Counted from the first letter of the stretch, positions 1 through 11,880 are shown. The stretch is 64,000 nt of DNA from Clitopilus passeckerianus (GCA_944990035.1 CALYLX010000098.1:744001-808000), one strand, 5' to 3'. Program-made: numbers and translations. Notes: generated by a model not told the origin, from the letters alone.

Positions 1-3000
1 AAGCAACAGGTCCAGCAACAGGTCCATCTTCCTTTCTACGACTACGCCGCATTGGATTGGGGCTACCATGCAAACGCGCACCATGAGTCACTTGACCAAG
101 AGGTACTCGAATTCCTGTCTGGGAATGACAGGTCTATCCTCCTCAGTTGTAACTACGTACTGAAGCAATGGTACCATGTGAGCATGGAACACGACCTTCC
201 CGGTATATTCCTGGCCGCCTATCATGAGCAAACCCACGCATTATCCACATTCTTACATCGAGCGAGTAATGCCCCCTGCGCAACGACACAGACTACCGCC
301 ATGCACATAGCAGCCATTTCCGGACGGACGAACATGCTGATTGAGATACTTCAATGGTCGAAGTCAAGCCAGAATGATGACTGCAGCGGCATCTCCGAGC
401 CATCCACTATACCTCGATGGCAAGAGAAGCACATAACCCAGGGAAACATGCGCGACCTTTATGGCCGGACACCTTTGACCTATGCTGCTACCTACGGTCA
501 CGAATCCATTGCAAAACTCCTCATCGACCACGGAAACGTCGAGGTGGACTCCAGGGATGACAGGGGCATGACACCCTTCGCGTACGCAGCTCAGTACGGC
601 TCAGGGTCAATAATTGAACTCTTACTGAGTTGTGATGGCATCCAAATCGACTCCAAGGATGAAGATGGCCGGACGCCCTTTTCTCATGCAGCTTGGTCTG
701 GCAATCACTCAATTGTTACGCTTCTTCTTGAACAAGGTGGTGTGGAGGTGGATTCAAAGGACAAGAACGGCCGAACCGCCTTCTCATACGTGGCTCAATA
801 TGGTAACGAACCCACCTTCAATGTCCTACTTGAGCATGGAGACGTTGAGATAGACTCAAAGGCTAACAACGGTCGGACGCCCTTTTCTTATGCGGCTGAG
901 ATGGGACACCAGCCTATCATCAGGCTCCTCCTTGATCATGGAGGCATCCAGGTGGACTCAAAGGACGGAAGTGGCAGAACACCCTTTTCATATGCGGCTC
1001 AGAGGGGCCAGGACTCTATCGTCAGGCTCCTCCTCGAGCGTCGAGCAGTTGAAGCGGACTCCAAGGACAACAACGGCCGGAGCCCCCTGTCATTTGCAGC
1101 CGAATACAGCTCGGAGTCAGTCATAAAGCAGCTTCTAGAGGATCCGGGCATTGACGTGGATTCAATGGATAACTATGGCCGGACGCCTTTTTCATACGCG
1201 GCCGAACGAGGTTCGGAGTCGATCGTCAGCATCTTCCTTCGACATGGAGGCACCAACGTTGGTTCAAAGGATCATAACGGTCGTTCACCCTTTTCACACG
1301 CGAACTCTTCGATTTGGCGTACGGCTCAGGACACTGAAGCCGTCCTCAAGCTCCTGCTTACGCATCCAGGCGTTGATGTCGACTTCAAAGACAACCATGG
1401 CCGGACTCCCCTTTCATACGCGGCTGAGCATGGTCTGGAGCAAGCTATCAAGTTGCTCCTTCAGCATGGCGGTGTCGAGGTGGACACGAAAGACAATGTC
1501 GGTCGGACCCCATTTTCGTATGCCGTAGGCGCTGGAAAGAAGTCGATCACCATGCTCCTTGTTGGGCATGGAGGACTTGAGGTAGATTCAAAGGATGCCA
1601 ACGGCCGGACACCCCTTTCACACATAGCCCAGAATGGCGTGCAGTCAATGATGGGACTGTATTACTTTTTTCCGACAACCGCCTCCTGCTTGGCGGAAAC
1701 TGACGAGGAGTCAATTGCCCAAATTCTCCTTGAGCTTGGAGTCACGGCAGACTCCAGGGACAGTCATGGCCGTACTCCCTTCTCGTATGCGGCCGCGTCG
1801 GGCAAGTTGTCGATCATGGAGCTCCTGCTTGAGGATGGAAAAGTCGAGGTGGACTCGAAGGATAAGGACGGCCGGACACCTTTATCACATGCGGCCCAAG
1901 GAAACCGAGAGTCAACTTGCAAGTTCCTCCTTCAGTATGGGGGCATAGGGGCGGACTCGAAGGACAACTGGGGACGTACTGCCCTCTCGTATGCTGCCGA
2001 GCATGGCACGGAGTCTGTCGCAAGACTCCTTGTCAGGACAGGCGTTGATGCAGACTCAATGGACAACTATGGCCGGACGCCCTTGTCGTATGCCGCTCGG
2101 AGAGGCGAGGAGCCGATCATCAGACTTCTCTTTGATCATGGACAAGTCGAGATGGATTCCAAGGATAAATTTGGCCGGGATGCCATTTCATATGCGGCAC
2201 AGAGCGGCGCAGACTCTGTCATAAAGCTCCTTGAGGAGGCAGGCGTTGATGTGGACTCCAAGGATGAGCATGGACGAACTCCCTTGTCATATGCAGCTGC
2301 TTGGGGCGCAGAGTCGACGATCAAGCTGCTCCTTGAGCGTGGCAATGTCCATATCAACTCAAGGGACAACTGCGGCCGTACTCCCCTTTCACATGCAGCT
2401 ACCGCCTACGATGAACTATCTATGCAGCTCCTCCTTGAGCAGGTAGGCGTCGAGGTTGATTCAAGGGATGACAACGGGCAGACTCCCTTCTCACATGCGG
2501 CCCAGTTTGGCAGGGAGTCGGTTATCCGACTGCTTCTTCAGCATGGAGGCATCGAGGTCGACTCGAAGGATAACGTTGGCCAGACGCCCCTTTCTTATGC
2601 GGCTCAAATGGGTGGGACGTCGACCGTCAAGCTCATCCTCGAGCATGGAGGCGTCGACGTGAACTCCAAGGATAGCCTGGGTCGTACTCCTCTCACCAAC
2701 GCCGTTTGTTTCGGTCGCGAGGAGACTGCGAAGCTCCTCCTTGAGCACGGGGGCGTCGAGGTGGACTCGAAGGATAATAACGGTCGTAATACCCTTTCTC
2801 TTGCAGCTACTTGGGGCCAAGAGTCGATGGTTAGGTTCATCCTCGATCACGGTGGCGTCGAATTGGACTCGAAGGACCTCCATGGCCGAACCCCCTTTTC
2901 ACATGCCGCCGAGCACGGTGCGGAGTCTATTGTCAAGCTCCTTATCGAACACGGAGGTGTCCAAGTGCATACACAAGATGACCACGGGCGTAGCCCCCTT

Positions 3001-3276
3001 TCTTGGGCCAGCAGTGGGGCTGGTTGGTGGGACGGAAACGAATCTTCTCTCCTGAGCACGATTCGAATCATTCTTGCACAAGGGGTGGATGTGAATCTGG
3101 CGGATAACGAGGGAAGGACTCCACTGTATTATGCGAAGCAAGGCCTTGAGAACCATGGGGGTAGTTTCAAGTGCGTTGTTGATCTGTTGGAAGCTAATGG
3201 GGCTGTCGAGTTGCCGTCGAGTACTGGGGATGAAGCAATCGTGTCAGATACTATCTCAACAGATATAGAGCACTAA
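1..3276 (+). CDS. Ankyrin-repeat protein, 5'-partial (C-terminal part of an NLR-like protein)
   Basis: The frame is open from base 1 to the stop at 3274-3276, so the gene begins outside the window. An apparent start at 52 is only a TTG inside this frame. The first 140 residues (LPFYDYAA, NAHHES, FLAAYHEQ) match the linker just before the ankyrin repeats of the NACHT protein at 5794-10070, so this is probably the tail of a related NLR. About 26 ankyrin repeats of 33-34 residues follow, each with a core like VDSKDNxGRTPFSYAA and then SIxxLLLEHGG. They are unusually alike, which points to recent internal duplication. Repeat 12 is stretched by an insert (about residues 545-560). The last repeat (DNEGRTPLYYAKQ) matches the last repeat of the other protein. 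Ankyrin arrays bind proteins; in fungal NLRs they are the sensing end. Ligand unknown. Confidence 0.9.
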   Translation, partial: KQQVQQQVHLPFYDYAALDWGYHANAHHESLDQEVLEFLSGNDRSILLSCNYVLKQWYHVSMEHDLPGIFLAAYHEQTHALSTFLHRASNAPCATTQTTAMHIAAISGRTNMLIEILQWSKSSQNDDCSGISEPSTIPRWQEKHITQGNMRDLYGRTPLTYAATYGHESIAKLLIDHGNVEVDSRDDRGMTPFAYAAQYGSGSIIELLLSCDGIQIDSKDEDGRTPFSHAAWSGNHSIVTLLLEQGGVEVDSKDKNGRTAFSYVAQYGNEPTFNVLLEHGDVEIDSKANNGRTPFSYAAEMGHQPIIRLLLDHGGIQVDSKDGSGRTPFSYAAQRGQDSIVRLLLERRAVEADSKDNNGRSPLSFAAEYSSESVIKQLLEDPGIDVDSMDNYGRTPFSYAAERGSESIVSIFLRHGGTNVGSKDHNGRSPFSHANSSIWRTAQDTEAVLKLLLTHPGVDVDFKDNHGRTPLSYAAEHGLEQAIKLLLQHGGVEVDTKDNVGRTPFSYAVGAGKKSITMLLVGHGGLEVDSKDANGRTPLSHIAQNGVQSMMGLYYFFPTTASCLAETDEESIAQILLELGVTADSRDSHGRTPFSYAAASGKLSIMELLLEDGKVEVDSKDKDGRTPLSHAAQGNRESTCKFLLQYGGIGADSKDNWGRTALSYAAEHGTESVARLLVRTGVDADSMDNYGRTPLSYAARRGEEPIIRLLFDHGQVEMDSKDKFGRDAISYAAQSGADSVIKLLEEAGVDVDSKDEHGRTPLSYAAAWGAESTIKLLLERGNVHINSRDNCGRTPLSHAATAYDELSMQLLLEQVGVEVDSRDDNGQTPFSHAAQFGRESVIRLLLQHGGIEVDSKDNVGQTPLSYAAQMGGTSTVKLILEHGGVDVNSKDSLGRTPLTNAVCFGREETAKLLLEHGGVEVDSKDNNGRNTLSLAATWGQESMVRFILDHGGVELDSKDLHGRTPFSHAAEHGAESIVKLLIEHGGVQVHTQDDHGRSPLSWASSGAGWWDGNESSLLSTIRIILAQGVDVNLADNEGRTPLYYAKQGLENHGGSFKCVVDLLEANGAVELPSSTGDEAIVSDTISTDIEH

Positions 3277-3975
3277 TAGGACTTTCAGGCATTATTGTAT
3301 TTTCATTACTTCAGTAGATAATCATTATTCTATAGGTCGGGGCACTCTCCAGTGTATTACGTTTCTATTCATTGACACCCAAGTGGACACGTCTGAGCAA
3401 ATTTCGAGATCAAGCTTCGGTCGTCATTCTCTCATACCCCTCAGTTATTCAGGAGTCAGTTTCTATTCAACCATGCTGTTAGAACGATGGGGACCACACC
3501 ATGAAAGTAAGGAAAACCTATCACAACCGCGATTTCGAATGGGAAACGTCAGAAAGATATGTCGCCTACTTTCCAAGCCAGTTTCCGCCTTGTCGGCACG
3601 CGTCCGTTCGGAATCGGAAAGCAGCGGGAGAATCCTCGGAGTTTCTCTGTCTTCCCGTTCCTCTGGGTTGTGCTCTGGGTTTGCTCAAAATCGAGGAATA
3701 CCAATCTATGGGCAGAGGCTAGGACCACTATCAAAGGAAGACGAATCTAAGAGCTGCCTTGAATGAAGGCAGAACCCAGATGAATCATGTCACCTATCCA
3801 GCTTATCCCTCAAAGGCTCTCGCTCAGCAACACTCAGTTCATCGTACCATATGAGATTGGAGATGACTCTGCAATCTGTCACGAGGGTGTCGCGAACCGA
3901 GAGGATAATTAATGAAGCTTTAAGCTTTCTAGCTTGTACTCAGATCGACTCATCCGCCTTCGCTCGTACCACATC
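3277..3975. other. Intergenic stretch, no gene seen
   Basis: About 700 bases between the ankyrin protein and the hydrolase. Several short open frames overlap at 3383-3766, but none shows a recognisable domain, splice-linked partner or signal. It probably holds the 3' end of one gene and the promoter of the next. Confidence 0.5.
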
Positions 3976-5593
3976 ATGACCAGCACAGAACCGCAAACCA
4001 AGTTCACCTCCCATTTCGTTGACCTCCCATGTGGCAAATCTATCTTCTACGTTGACAGCGGTGCGCCTCCTGTACCACCGAAAATATCCTATCCCACGCT
4101 CGTGATCGTACACGGAACTGGGTTTACAGGACGTGCGTTTTCTTCTCTTCCCTATCTCACTCCTTCGAGTAATAAACAACCTAATTGTTGCGTACACAGG
4201 TACATTCTATCCCCTTCTCCCATTCACCTCCGCTTCCTCCCCAGCTCTTCGCCTCATTATCCCAAACAGACCAGACTACGTACCCTCCTTACTTCTTTCC
4301 CCGTCCGAGCTTAGAGCATACAACACGGGGGATCCCTCTAGTGCTCGCGCAAATGCAGAATGGCTTAGCCAGTTCTTGAGGGTTGTCATCGAGGACAAGG
4401 GGATTCCAAAAATCAATGTACAGGATGTTAGCAGAGATGATAAGGTCGTTACGAAGAAGCAAGGCGGGGTGGTCATCCTAGCTTGGTCCATGGGTGTCAT
4501 CACTGCTCTTCCCTTGTTTTACCGTCGAGATTGGATTGGAGAGGAGATGTACAGCTTTCTCAAGGACTACATCCGTGAACTCGTGCTGTATGGTATGCTC
4601 CACTTCATCCGGCTTCCTGTCCGCACTTTCTAATGTTCATCTGTATAGAACCAGTTTCCGGGCACCCACTCCCTCCCTCCCTCTTCTCCCCATCAATGAA
4701 GAAAGAAGTCTACTTCCCGTACACACTCTCCCACCCTGGCTCAGGTCCGAACGGGGAAGATGTTGAAAAACGCACGAAGGAAGAGATCATGTTGGATTTC
4801 GGGAGGTGGATTGGGGGATATTATCGCCATCCTTACTACTCGGGGCAGCCAGAAGGGGGGGATAGGGATGATGCTGAGGACGATGTGGTGGAGGTCCTGG
4901 AGGGCGGGAACGAGGAGACCCGGCGGGGGTATACTATCGAAGACTTCGACTGGTCCAAAGGTTACGAGCGGACATCTCTCGACTACATGGATGTGGGTAC
5001 CGATATTGGGGAGGAGGAGGATGCCAGTCTCAAATCTGGGAGGTTGTTGGATTGGGAAGCAGCTGCAAGAGTCGAGGTTCCCGAGGTGTAAGTCTTTCTC
5101 TCACCGTAGCTCAATCTCAGAAACGAACCCGTAACTAATCGTCGAATTTGCATCCAGGTCTGACTTCCCTGCACGCGACCGACTCAGGAGGGAGTTGTCG
5201 GACGCTGTGTTCGGTCTCCAGCCATCTTCTCAAACACCGTTACCTTCCTCGGCCCTCTCCTCAGAAAATCAAAGTGACGAAGAAGCACAACCAGCCGACC
5301 TCCCACTGCCGGGCACCTTATTCCCGACCGTGCCGATAACATACATCTTCGGCACCCATACAGCTGGGGTATGTGCGTGGAATGCCGTGGAGGACGAGCG
5401 AAGATGGCGGGAGGCGGTCGTGTTGGCTTCTTCGGCCAGGAATAGGGCAAAAGGGAGGGAGAACCAGAGGCCGAGGCCAAGAAAGGCAAAATGGGTCAGA
5501 ATTCGTGGTGGAAATCATTTCATGCATTGGGATATGCCGGGGGTGTTTTTGAGGGCTTTGGGGCATGGCTCAGGGGAGACTAAAAGGTTCTAA
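3976..5593 (+). CDS. Alpha/beta-hydrolase, copy 1 (intact)
   Basis: Four exons join in phase: 3976-4132, 4200-4592, 4649-5087 and 5158-5593, giving 474 residues. The protein shows the alpha/beta-hydrolase plan. An HGTGFTG oxyanion-hole segment at residues 46-52 spans the first intron, a nucleophile elbow AWSMG has Ser149, and a late GGNHFMHWD motif (His450 or His453) probably gives the catalytic His. An acidic insert (about residues 220-300) lies between the core and the end. There is no signal peptide, so it is likely cytosolic. Substrate cannot be read; esterase or lipase activity is the family expectation. It sits between two ankyrin/NACHT genes and has a second copy at 11881-13525. Fungal NLRs are known to use lipase-like hydrolases (SesB type) as effectors, so a functional link is possible but only inferred. 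Confidence 0.85.
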
Positions 5594-5793
5594 TGTGTAT
5601 TGACCGAAGCATTCTGGTATCTGCTTTACTATAGAGACCGTCCAAAGAGACAAGTTGACGCACCCAGCAATGCATGCACATGAGGGACAACATGGCAAGC
5701 CCGTCAGACGTTACGCGAGCCATGCTATTGGTTCGTCCTATTATAGATACATTTATTTGAGTAGTCCATAGACGCTACACTACTTCGACCGTA

Positions 5794-8700
5794 TTATTCT
5801 ACGGCTCCATGTGCTTCTAGAAGGTCAACAAGCGACTGATAACTCGCCCCATGAATCTTAACCCGTTGCTTGGCGTAATACAGTGGAGTCATACCCTCGT
5901 TATCCGGCACGTTCATATCCACATTTTCTTGTGAGAGAATGAGCCGGACGGTGTCCAAAATAGCTGGAAGCCCCCCGCGGCCGCCGTCGCCTGCACTAGC
6001 CCAAAAAAGGGCGGTACGTCCGTTGTTGTCTCGTGCATTCACTTGGATATGCCCATGGTTGAGAAGGAGCCTGACGATTGACTCCGAACCATGCTGAGCT
6101 GCATAGGAGAAGGCCGTCCGCCCATTGTTGTCCTTCAATTTCATATCAACAGTTTCACACTGAAGGAAGACCCCGACCATTGATTCGTGGCTGAGGGCAG
6201 CTGCATAGGTGATTGGTGTCCTGCCATACTCGTCTGGCATATTTTCTAGGCGTGCATTGTGCTCTGCTGATCGAGGTGGCCCAAAAGGGTTGGTTGATCT
6301 CGACCAACTCAGTAGCTCCTTCACAGCATGAAACTGCCCGGCAATGACCGCAACATGGAGAGGCGTTTTTCGTCTCTTCGTGAGGGGGATCTCGTTCGTC
6401 TGATCCAGCAGCACAGACAATGCATCGGGTTGGCCATGGTAGGCAGCTAGAAATACGCCAGGTCCACCCTCTCCACCCGAGCTATCGCACCATGACCTCA
6501 GTAAATAGTCACAACTGAGTAGGACAGTCCGGTCATTCCCCAGGAGGAACCCACACACTTCCCTGGAGCATGGCTCATGGTATGCGTTTGCATGGTGTCC
6601 CCAGCTCGACGCGGCATAATCGTAGAAGGGAAGTGGAGGTTTTTGAACCTTGAACCGAGGAAGACTTTGCCAAGTAAAGTCTGGCTCGAGAACATGTTCG
6701 CCCATGATTGAGAGATACTCGATGCAAGTTGAGAACATCTGCATATGAGCATTTTTGAAGTATTCCAGTTGAGACCCCTCGAAAAACTCTTGGGTTGTGA
6801 AATCTGGCAACGTTGACATCAATCCTTGCCCTTGAATCCAATGAACATACTACTCACGAACAAATCGCACAATCCTTTCATTACCTGATTTATGAAGTGG
6901 ACTGTTATCTTCCACAACTAAAAGTCCTGCGCAAAGACTGGTAAGTGTTGACACGGGGGTAATATATCTATCGGTCTCCTTCCTGCCATATTTCGTAGCC
7001 AGCGCATGCTGGAGTTCTTGAACCGAAAGCTGTCGATTGGCGTAGGCAACCCACATCAATGCCCCCATCGCGAGTTTTCTTCGACCCCCCGGATAGGCTG
7101 TGATGAGCTCAATGACACGGATGTACGTTTCATCGATTTCGTTCGGTAGCTGTCGGAGAGCGTCTTTGAGCTCTCCTAGATTGAGTTGTTCGGCCAACAG
7201 ATTCATACCCAGTTTGGCAATGAGAAACCTAATTCAGAATGTCAGAAAGTGGAACCACGGGAGGGGCGGAGTCACATACCGCCCTTTTGCAGCCTCCAAC
7301 ACCTTCTGAACGATATGCGCTGAGAACTCATCCGATACTTCAAAATCCAGCTTGGATCTGAGAGTTGCAAGTCTTTCCGCCAGATACACCCTCATATCGT
7401 ACTCATCTGCAACGATTTCCTCTCTGCTCGCCCCAAGTTCCTTGAAAGTTGATGACATCTCTCCAAGAATCCGGGAGGTTATGAGGAGCTTCACATTCTT
7501 TCCAAGTGATAGGAGGGTTTCCATCATCTCGCGAACTTCTTTGTCGCTATAGTGTGCGGTATATTCGTCGAGTGCATCAAAGACTAGGAAGCAGGTATGA
7601 AATCCGTGGAACGCAGTTGATAGAACGGATTGAAGCTCCGTTGCCGTGGGTCGCGATTTCTGCTTTTCGTGGGAGTAGTAGAGGTCTCTGAAGGTAGAGG
7701 GTTGATGTGTTTCAAACATCTGCCTGCAGAGGGCCTCGAGGATGGCCAACATGCTTTGCTGACTTCGGAGCTTGTAGTTGAAGTATATAACGCCGACAAA
7801 TGTTCGGAATTCATCGAGCATTCGTAAATGGTCAACTACAAGAGAGCTGGAACAAGACAAGTTATTGAAGGAGAACGGAATAAGTGCTGCAAATACCTAC
7901 GCGATAACCGTTTTACCAACACCAGCTGTATGCGGAAACGATTAGCACAATGTTGTGATATTCAAACACGGTAGCACGTACGTATTCCGGTACACCACAG
8001 GATTCTCTGCGACGGTACCATACGCCATCTGTCATATTTTTTCAACTGAAGAAACCAGATTCCAGTAGCCTTTGTTCGTCTCATGGCAATATCGTTGTGT
8101 AAAGCTCTGTAGTCAACAACGTCGAAGAACCATCGTGCAATTTGGAGACAATCGCCATCTAAATGTAACATGGTCAATACGGAGCGTAACATGGGAACAT
8201 GGGATTACAATGCTCACTTGAACCTGTGATTTACAACTAGTCAGGGATGCGTGGATGCGGATGATAGAATCTCGCCTACCAGTTGTCCGCCAGACATTCA
8301 TTGCAATGTTGATGTCCGATTCATCAATAAAGTGGCCGCTTTCGTTGTCCTTGACTTGATGCTTCAATTGCGCCATTCCTCGTTCGGGTCTGGTTGAGTA
8401 TTCCATAGACGCCACATCATGGATATGGACCCTTACACCCTGCGCTGGGAATGCACGGATAAATCCGCTGTTCGACGCACGCATGCATAAATGCTTCTTA
8501 CAAGAACTTGGTTCAAGTTTGTTGGCACTTGTGTCAAGGGCGTCACCCTGTGGTCAAACTTAAGCCGGGCCAGATCTATTCCAAATAACGGAGCTACTCA
8601 CAGGACTGAGAGTGACTGAAAAGTTCTTGAAACTCGAACATTGATCATTGCTGTTCGATTCGTTGAGGCATCTACTGAGAATATTGAGGTACCAGAACAA

Positions 8701-10070
8701 GAGCAACACGCACGGCAAGTGACTGTTCGCGGGGCTCCTGATTTCAAGAATATCGCCTGAATCGTCTTCTGCTTTGGCAATGTTGAAGCTTGAGTTGCAG
8801 TCGTGGCTGAATAAACCATCAACACATCAGCTCAGCCCATATACGTTCCGATGAGTGACATGGATAACATACCAATCAGCCCAGTCCGAATTTTTGCGTT
8901 GGATGGTTTTAGTGTAGTTGCACTGAGGGCACCGGGCGCCACGAATACCACTTGCTTGCCCATGCTCGGTTTGACGAATTACAATCACGCTGAGTTGTAT
9001 ACAACCGCGAGCGCCGATCTCGGTCCAATTGTCGGGCCTAATAGACCTCAGCCCCTCCTGTCGGAAGATGGTGAATTGTTTGGTTGCAACAATATATTCC
9101 CCAGGCCCCCCTTTGAATTTCATGCGCAAATACCTCATAAATTTCTATCGGTAATGAATCAACAAGAGTGAGTGTCAGAGCGCGGTGACGGCATACCCCC
9201 CGATTCATGCATAACTCCTCTGGTAAAGACCACTTTTCTCCGAAGAAATCGCAAATGTCAATGAGTTGAGAGCACATTCTGAGACTTGGATCACAGGCAC
9301 TGGAAAGAGGCCCGGTTCTCACGATCCTAAACCTAGAACTATGTCAGAAGGTGACACAATCAGGATGCTTTAGTCAGGCTACTCACAACATAGCATGTAT
9401 TTTTCTACGGAGGTTTCCAGATCCTTACGAAGTTTTATGACCGCATTCGGTTCGCAGATGAATGCCCAAAAGCAGTCCCATACTATGCGCATGACCTCTT
9501 TTGCAGGAGTGTCAGTCATGGCCACCCCTCCGAGTCCAACACGAAGGCGAACGTCCTCCTGCTGACTCACGAAGCGATCGAGAATCCATTGCATGTGAGA
9601 GACCTCTGCCAGAATCTTTCCCCCATACCATTCGACTCCTGCCTGTCGACTGTTCTTTGCGAGGTTTTGGTATTTCTGAATATCTGGAATTGTCTCGCCC
9701 AATAGTTGGATCAAGGTTCGAGCTAGGTCTCCATATTCGCTCGGGGAATCCGAAGTCTTCGCAAGGTCTTCAAGCAATGTGCGGATGGTCTTGTCCAGAC
9801 TGTCCAGCTCGGGGATCACGTCCGTTTGAGGTAACCGTGCATGGCTTTGTGCAGTGTTCGATGAGACTAGATCACCTGTGGATTGACATCCTAGATTTTG
9901 AGTCCCAGAAGTAGAGCGTCTAAGCAGTGATCCATACCTCCGATGTAGAAATTCTCTGTGTGATTGTATACGTTGGATACGACGTTCGACCAATCACCAC
10001 CAATAATCCATTTGCACCCCTGTTGAATAGAAGTTACGCCACGATATGTATCGACCATGGGAAGGCGCAT
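5794..10070 (-). CDS. NLR-like protein: ubiquitin-like fold, zinc ribbon, NACHT, ankyrin
   Basis: Twelve exons join in phase, in reading order 10070-9938, 9890-9383, 9326-9197, 9144-8873, 8806-8602, 8547-8280, 8223-8218, 8158-7982, 7925-7901, 7846-7280, 7228-6858 and 6803-5794, giving 1223 residues. A helical N-terminus (about 45-215) is followed by a ubiquitin-like region (about 225-315, starting LIDICDFFGEKWSLP) and a zinc ribbon with C329, C332, C348 and C351. The NACHT part has Walker A GIPGVGKT (565-572), Walker B FLVFDALDEY (about 661-670) and the IVRFVHFTTQEFFE linker typical of fungal ankyrin NLRs. Four or five ankyrin repeats end the protein (about 1032-1223). NACHT proteins of this class are nucleotide-switched sensors in fungal non-self recognition. 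Weak points: the donor ending exon 2 (GTAGCC) is poor, the 6-base exon is unusual, and the start could be 10058 or further upstream. Confidence 0.85.
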
Positions 10071-10276
10071 GGAAGGGGACGTCGTGTTTGTGTCGATGTT
10101 ATGGGTGCATAGCAGGCACGTGCGCTGATATATGTCCTCGAGGTGAGTCCCAGATCGAAGCCTTTCAGATCCGGAGCGCTCATGCCATAAACGACCACTA
10201 CCTTGGAAGCAAGCAGAAGTTGTAGCCCTCCTGTAATGAAAGCCGCTAACACGTTGGGCAGGTGAATTTGCTCTGT

Positions 10277-10790
10277 TCAGGTTACATGTGGTCTGTAATC
10301 CAAGCAAAATACGGCATAAAATGCGATCCACCGCACGGCCGCCGGGTTTACGTATACGTGACCATCCCACTCTATGACAGTACGAACGTTAGAATAAGGA
10401 GTCCGAATGCGAGGATACAAAATCAGCCCACCATTCCCTGACCCAATCAAACGTTCAGTCCCGCAAATACTTTCAAATCCTCCACCTCCAGCCGTAACAC
10501 TGATCATCCCACTCTGGGACGCTTGCGACCCATCCGGACCTCCATTTTCCATGCCTGACTTCTTGAGTGCCTCGAATGTCCTCGTCGAGTCGGAGTCCCT
10601 CACAACGTGCAATTGGGTCATCTCCAGTCGATAGAACCTTGTCGCCCATATATTATGATTTTGACGGTGCCCAAGGTTTCCATGTGAAGACCCCGCTAGG
10701 CGTCCGGCAAGGGGGCAAATGGTGGTGAATCTGGAATCATGGTGAAATCTCGAGACCTCTCCCGAGTCCGGTATCAGCTGGACGCATGTA
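10277..10790 (-). other. Unassigned open frame upstream of the NLR gene
   Basis: On the minus strand one frame stays open for about 170 codons, from about 10790 to 10277, reading ICPLAGRLAGSS then NHNIWATRFYRLE then MTQLHVVRDSDST. A second open piece with an ATG near 10907 (MTSTPSFLTRPPKG) precedes it but lies in another frame, with no obvious intron between them. Open segments with usable splice sites also connect it forward into the first NLR exon. It may be extra 5' exons of the NLR, a separate small gene, or a decayed one. I recognise no domain. Confidence 0.25.
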
Positions 10791-10907
10791 CTTCAACACT
10801 TCTTGATGTAACGTCATCAAAGCCTTCGACGGCAACGATTTTGGGAATGAGGATAAGCACGGATCTGACGAGTTGGCCTTTGGGAGGTCGGGTTAAGAAC
10901 GAAGGAG

Positions 10908-11880
10908 TACTTGTCATTCAGCATGGGAGGAAAAGCTCAGGGCATATACCAACATTCAAGCGCCTTCGGCCGGAAGCTTGAAGACTGAACGCCCCGTGAA
11001 AGCCTGATCAAAGCTCGAGCTCTGGAAGAGGGAACGATGGTGAGAGGAACAAGGTGGAGTGAGACCGTAAAGTGGTCAGAAAGGGTTTTTGGTTCACACG
11101 GCTGGCGGTGAGGTTGGGCGACAATGGGATGCATTGTGGTCGACAGTTCTCGAGACTGCGAAAGGAGACTACTGGAGCAGTCCCTGGCACAGACTCAAGC
11201 TAACTACGAGAGACATTGAGTAGATACTGACTAAAGGAAAAAGAAACATGTTTAGGGAGGCGGGTGGGAGAGAAATCTATAGACGGTCGATACCGTGAGC
11301 GCGAGAAGAGAAAGTTCGAATGATGTCTACAGAAGAAGTTATGAGGACTTTATACGTGTCGAGAGGGCAAAGCAGAAGGAGTTGTGTCGATGAACAATGC
11401 AGGTGAGGTGCGACGCGTGATGATCTCTGCTTTGACCTTGGGTAATCATCATTACCCAACTCACCAAACCTGTATGCTGCCGCATTTTTTCGCCTTGCCT
11501 CTTAATTGGCTTGACCATGCTTGGATCCAACATCACTGAGATAGACCCATAATGTTCATCGCAGTTACGAAGTCCCTGTGGATTGCGTCACATGGACGTA
11601 TATTTCGAAGGCGGTGGAAGGTACATTGGGAAGACAATGCTTATTCCCGCTGGAAAGTGGGTTTAGTGCCAGTGGACAGGCTTGATTCGAGTTGTGTGGC
11701 GATGCCAAAAAAGCATGACTTTTCACCTGACAGGGTCGGATCCCACGCAGGGCGTTTCACGCAATATGATTGGCTGAGTCGTAGTCGGCTCGTCAGAGTT
11801 CCCGGACTTGCCGGTTCCCAAGCAGCCGCTTCTGACGGGCCTGTGTCTTAGAACACGAGTTTCGTGGAAGTGCCATTGGG
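10908..11880. other. Intergenic stretch, no gene seen
   Basis: Nearly 1 kb with only short, unrelated open frames on both strands. It precedes the second hydrolase copy and shows no resemblance to the sequence upstream of copy 1. Confidence 0.4.

Noticed and set aside
2491..3156. Long antisense frames inside the ankyrin gene (also 521-712, 2136-2369)
   Set aside because: They arise from the repeated codon pattern of the ankyrin units; none has a domain or splice partners.
3383..3766. Possible small gene between the ankyrin protein and hydrolase 1
   Set aside because: Four frames overlap here on both strands with no motif, start context or homologue near hydrolase copy 2.
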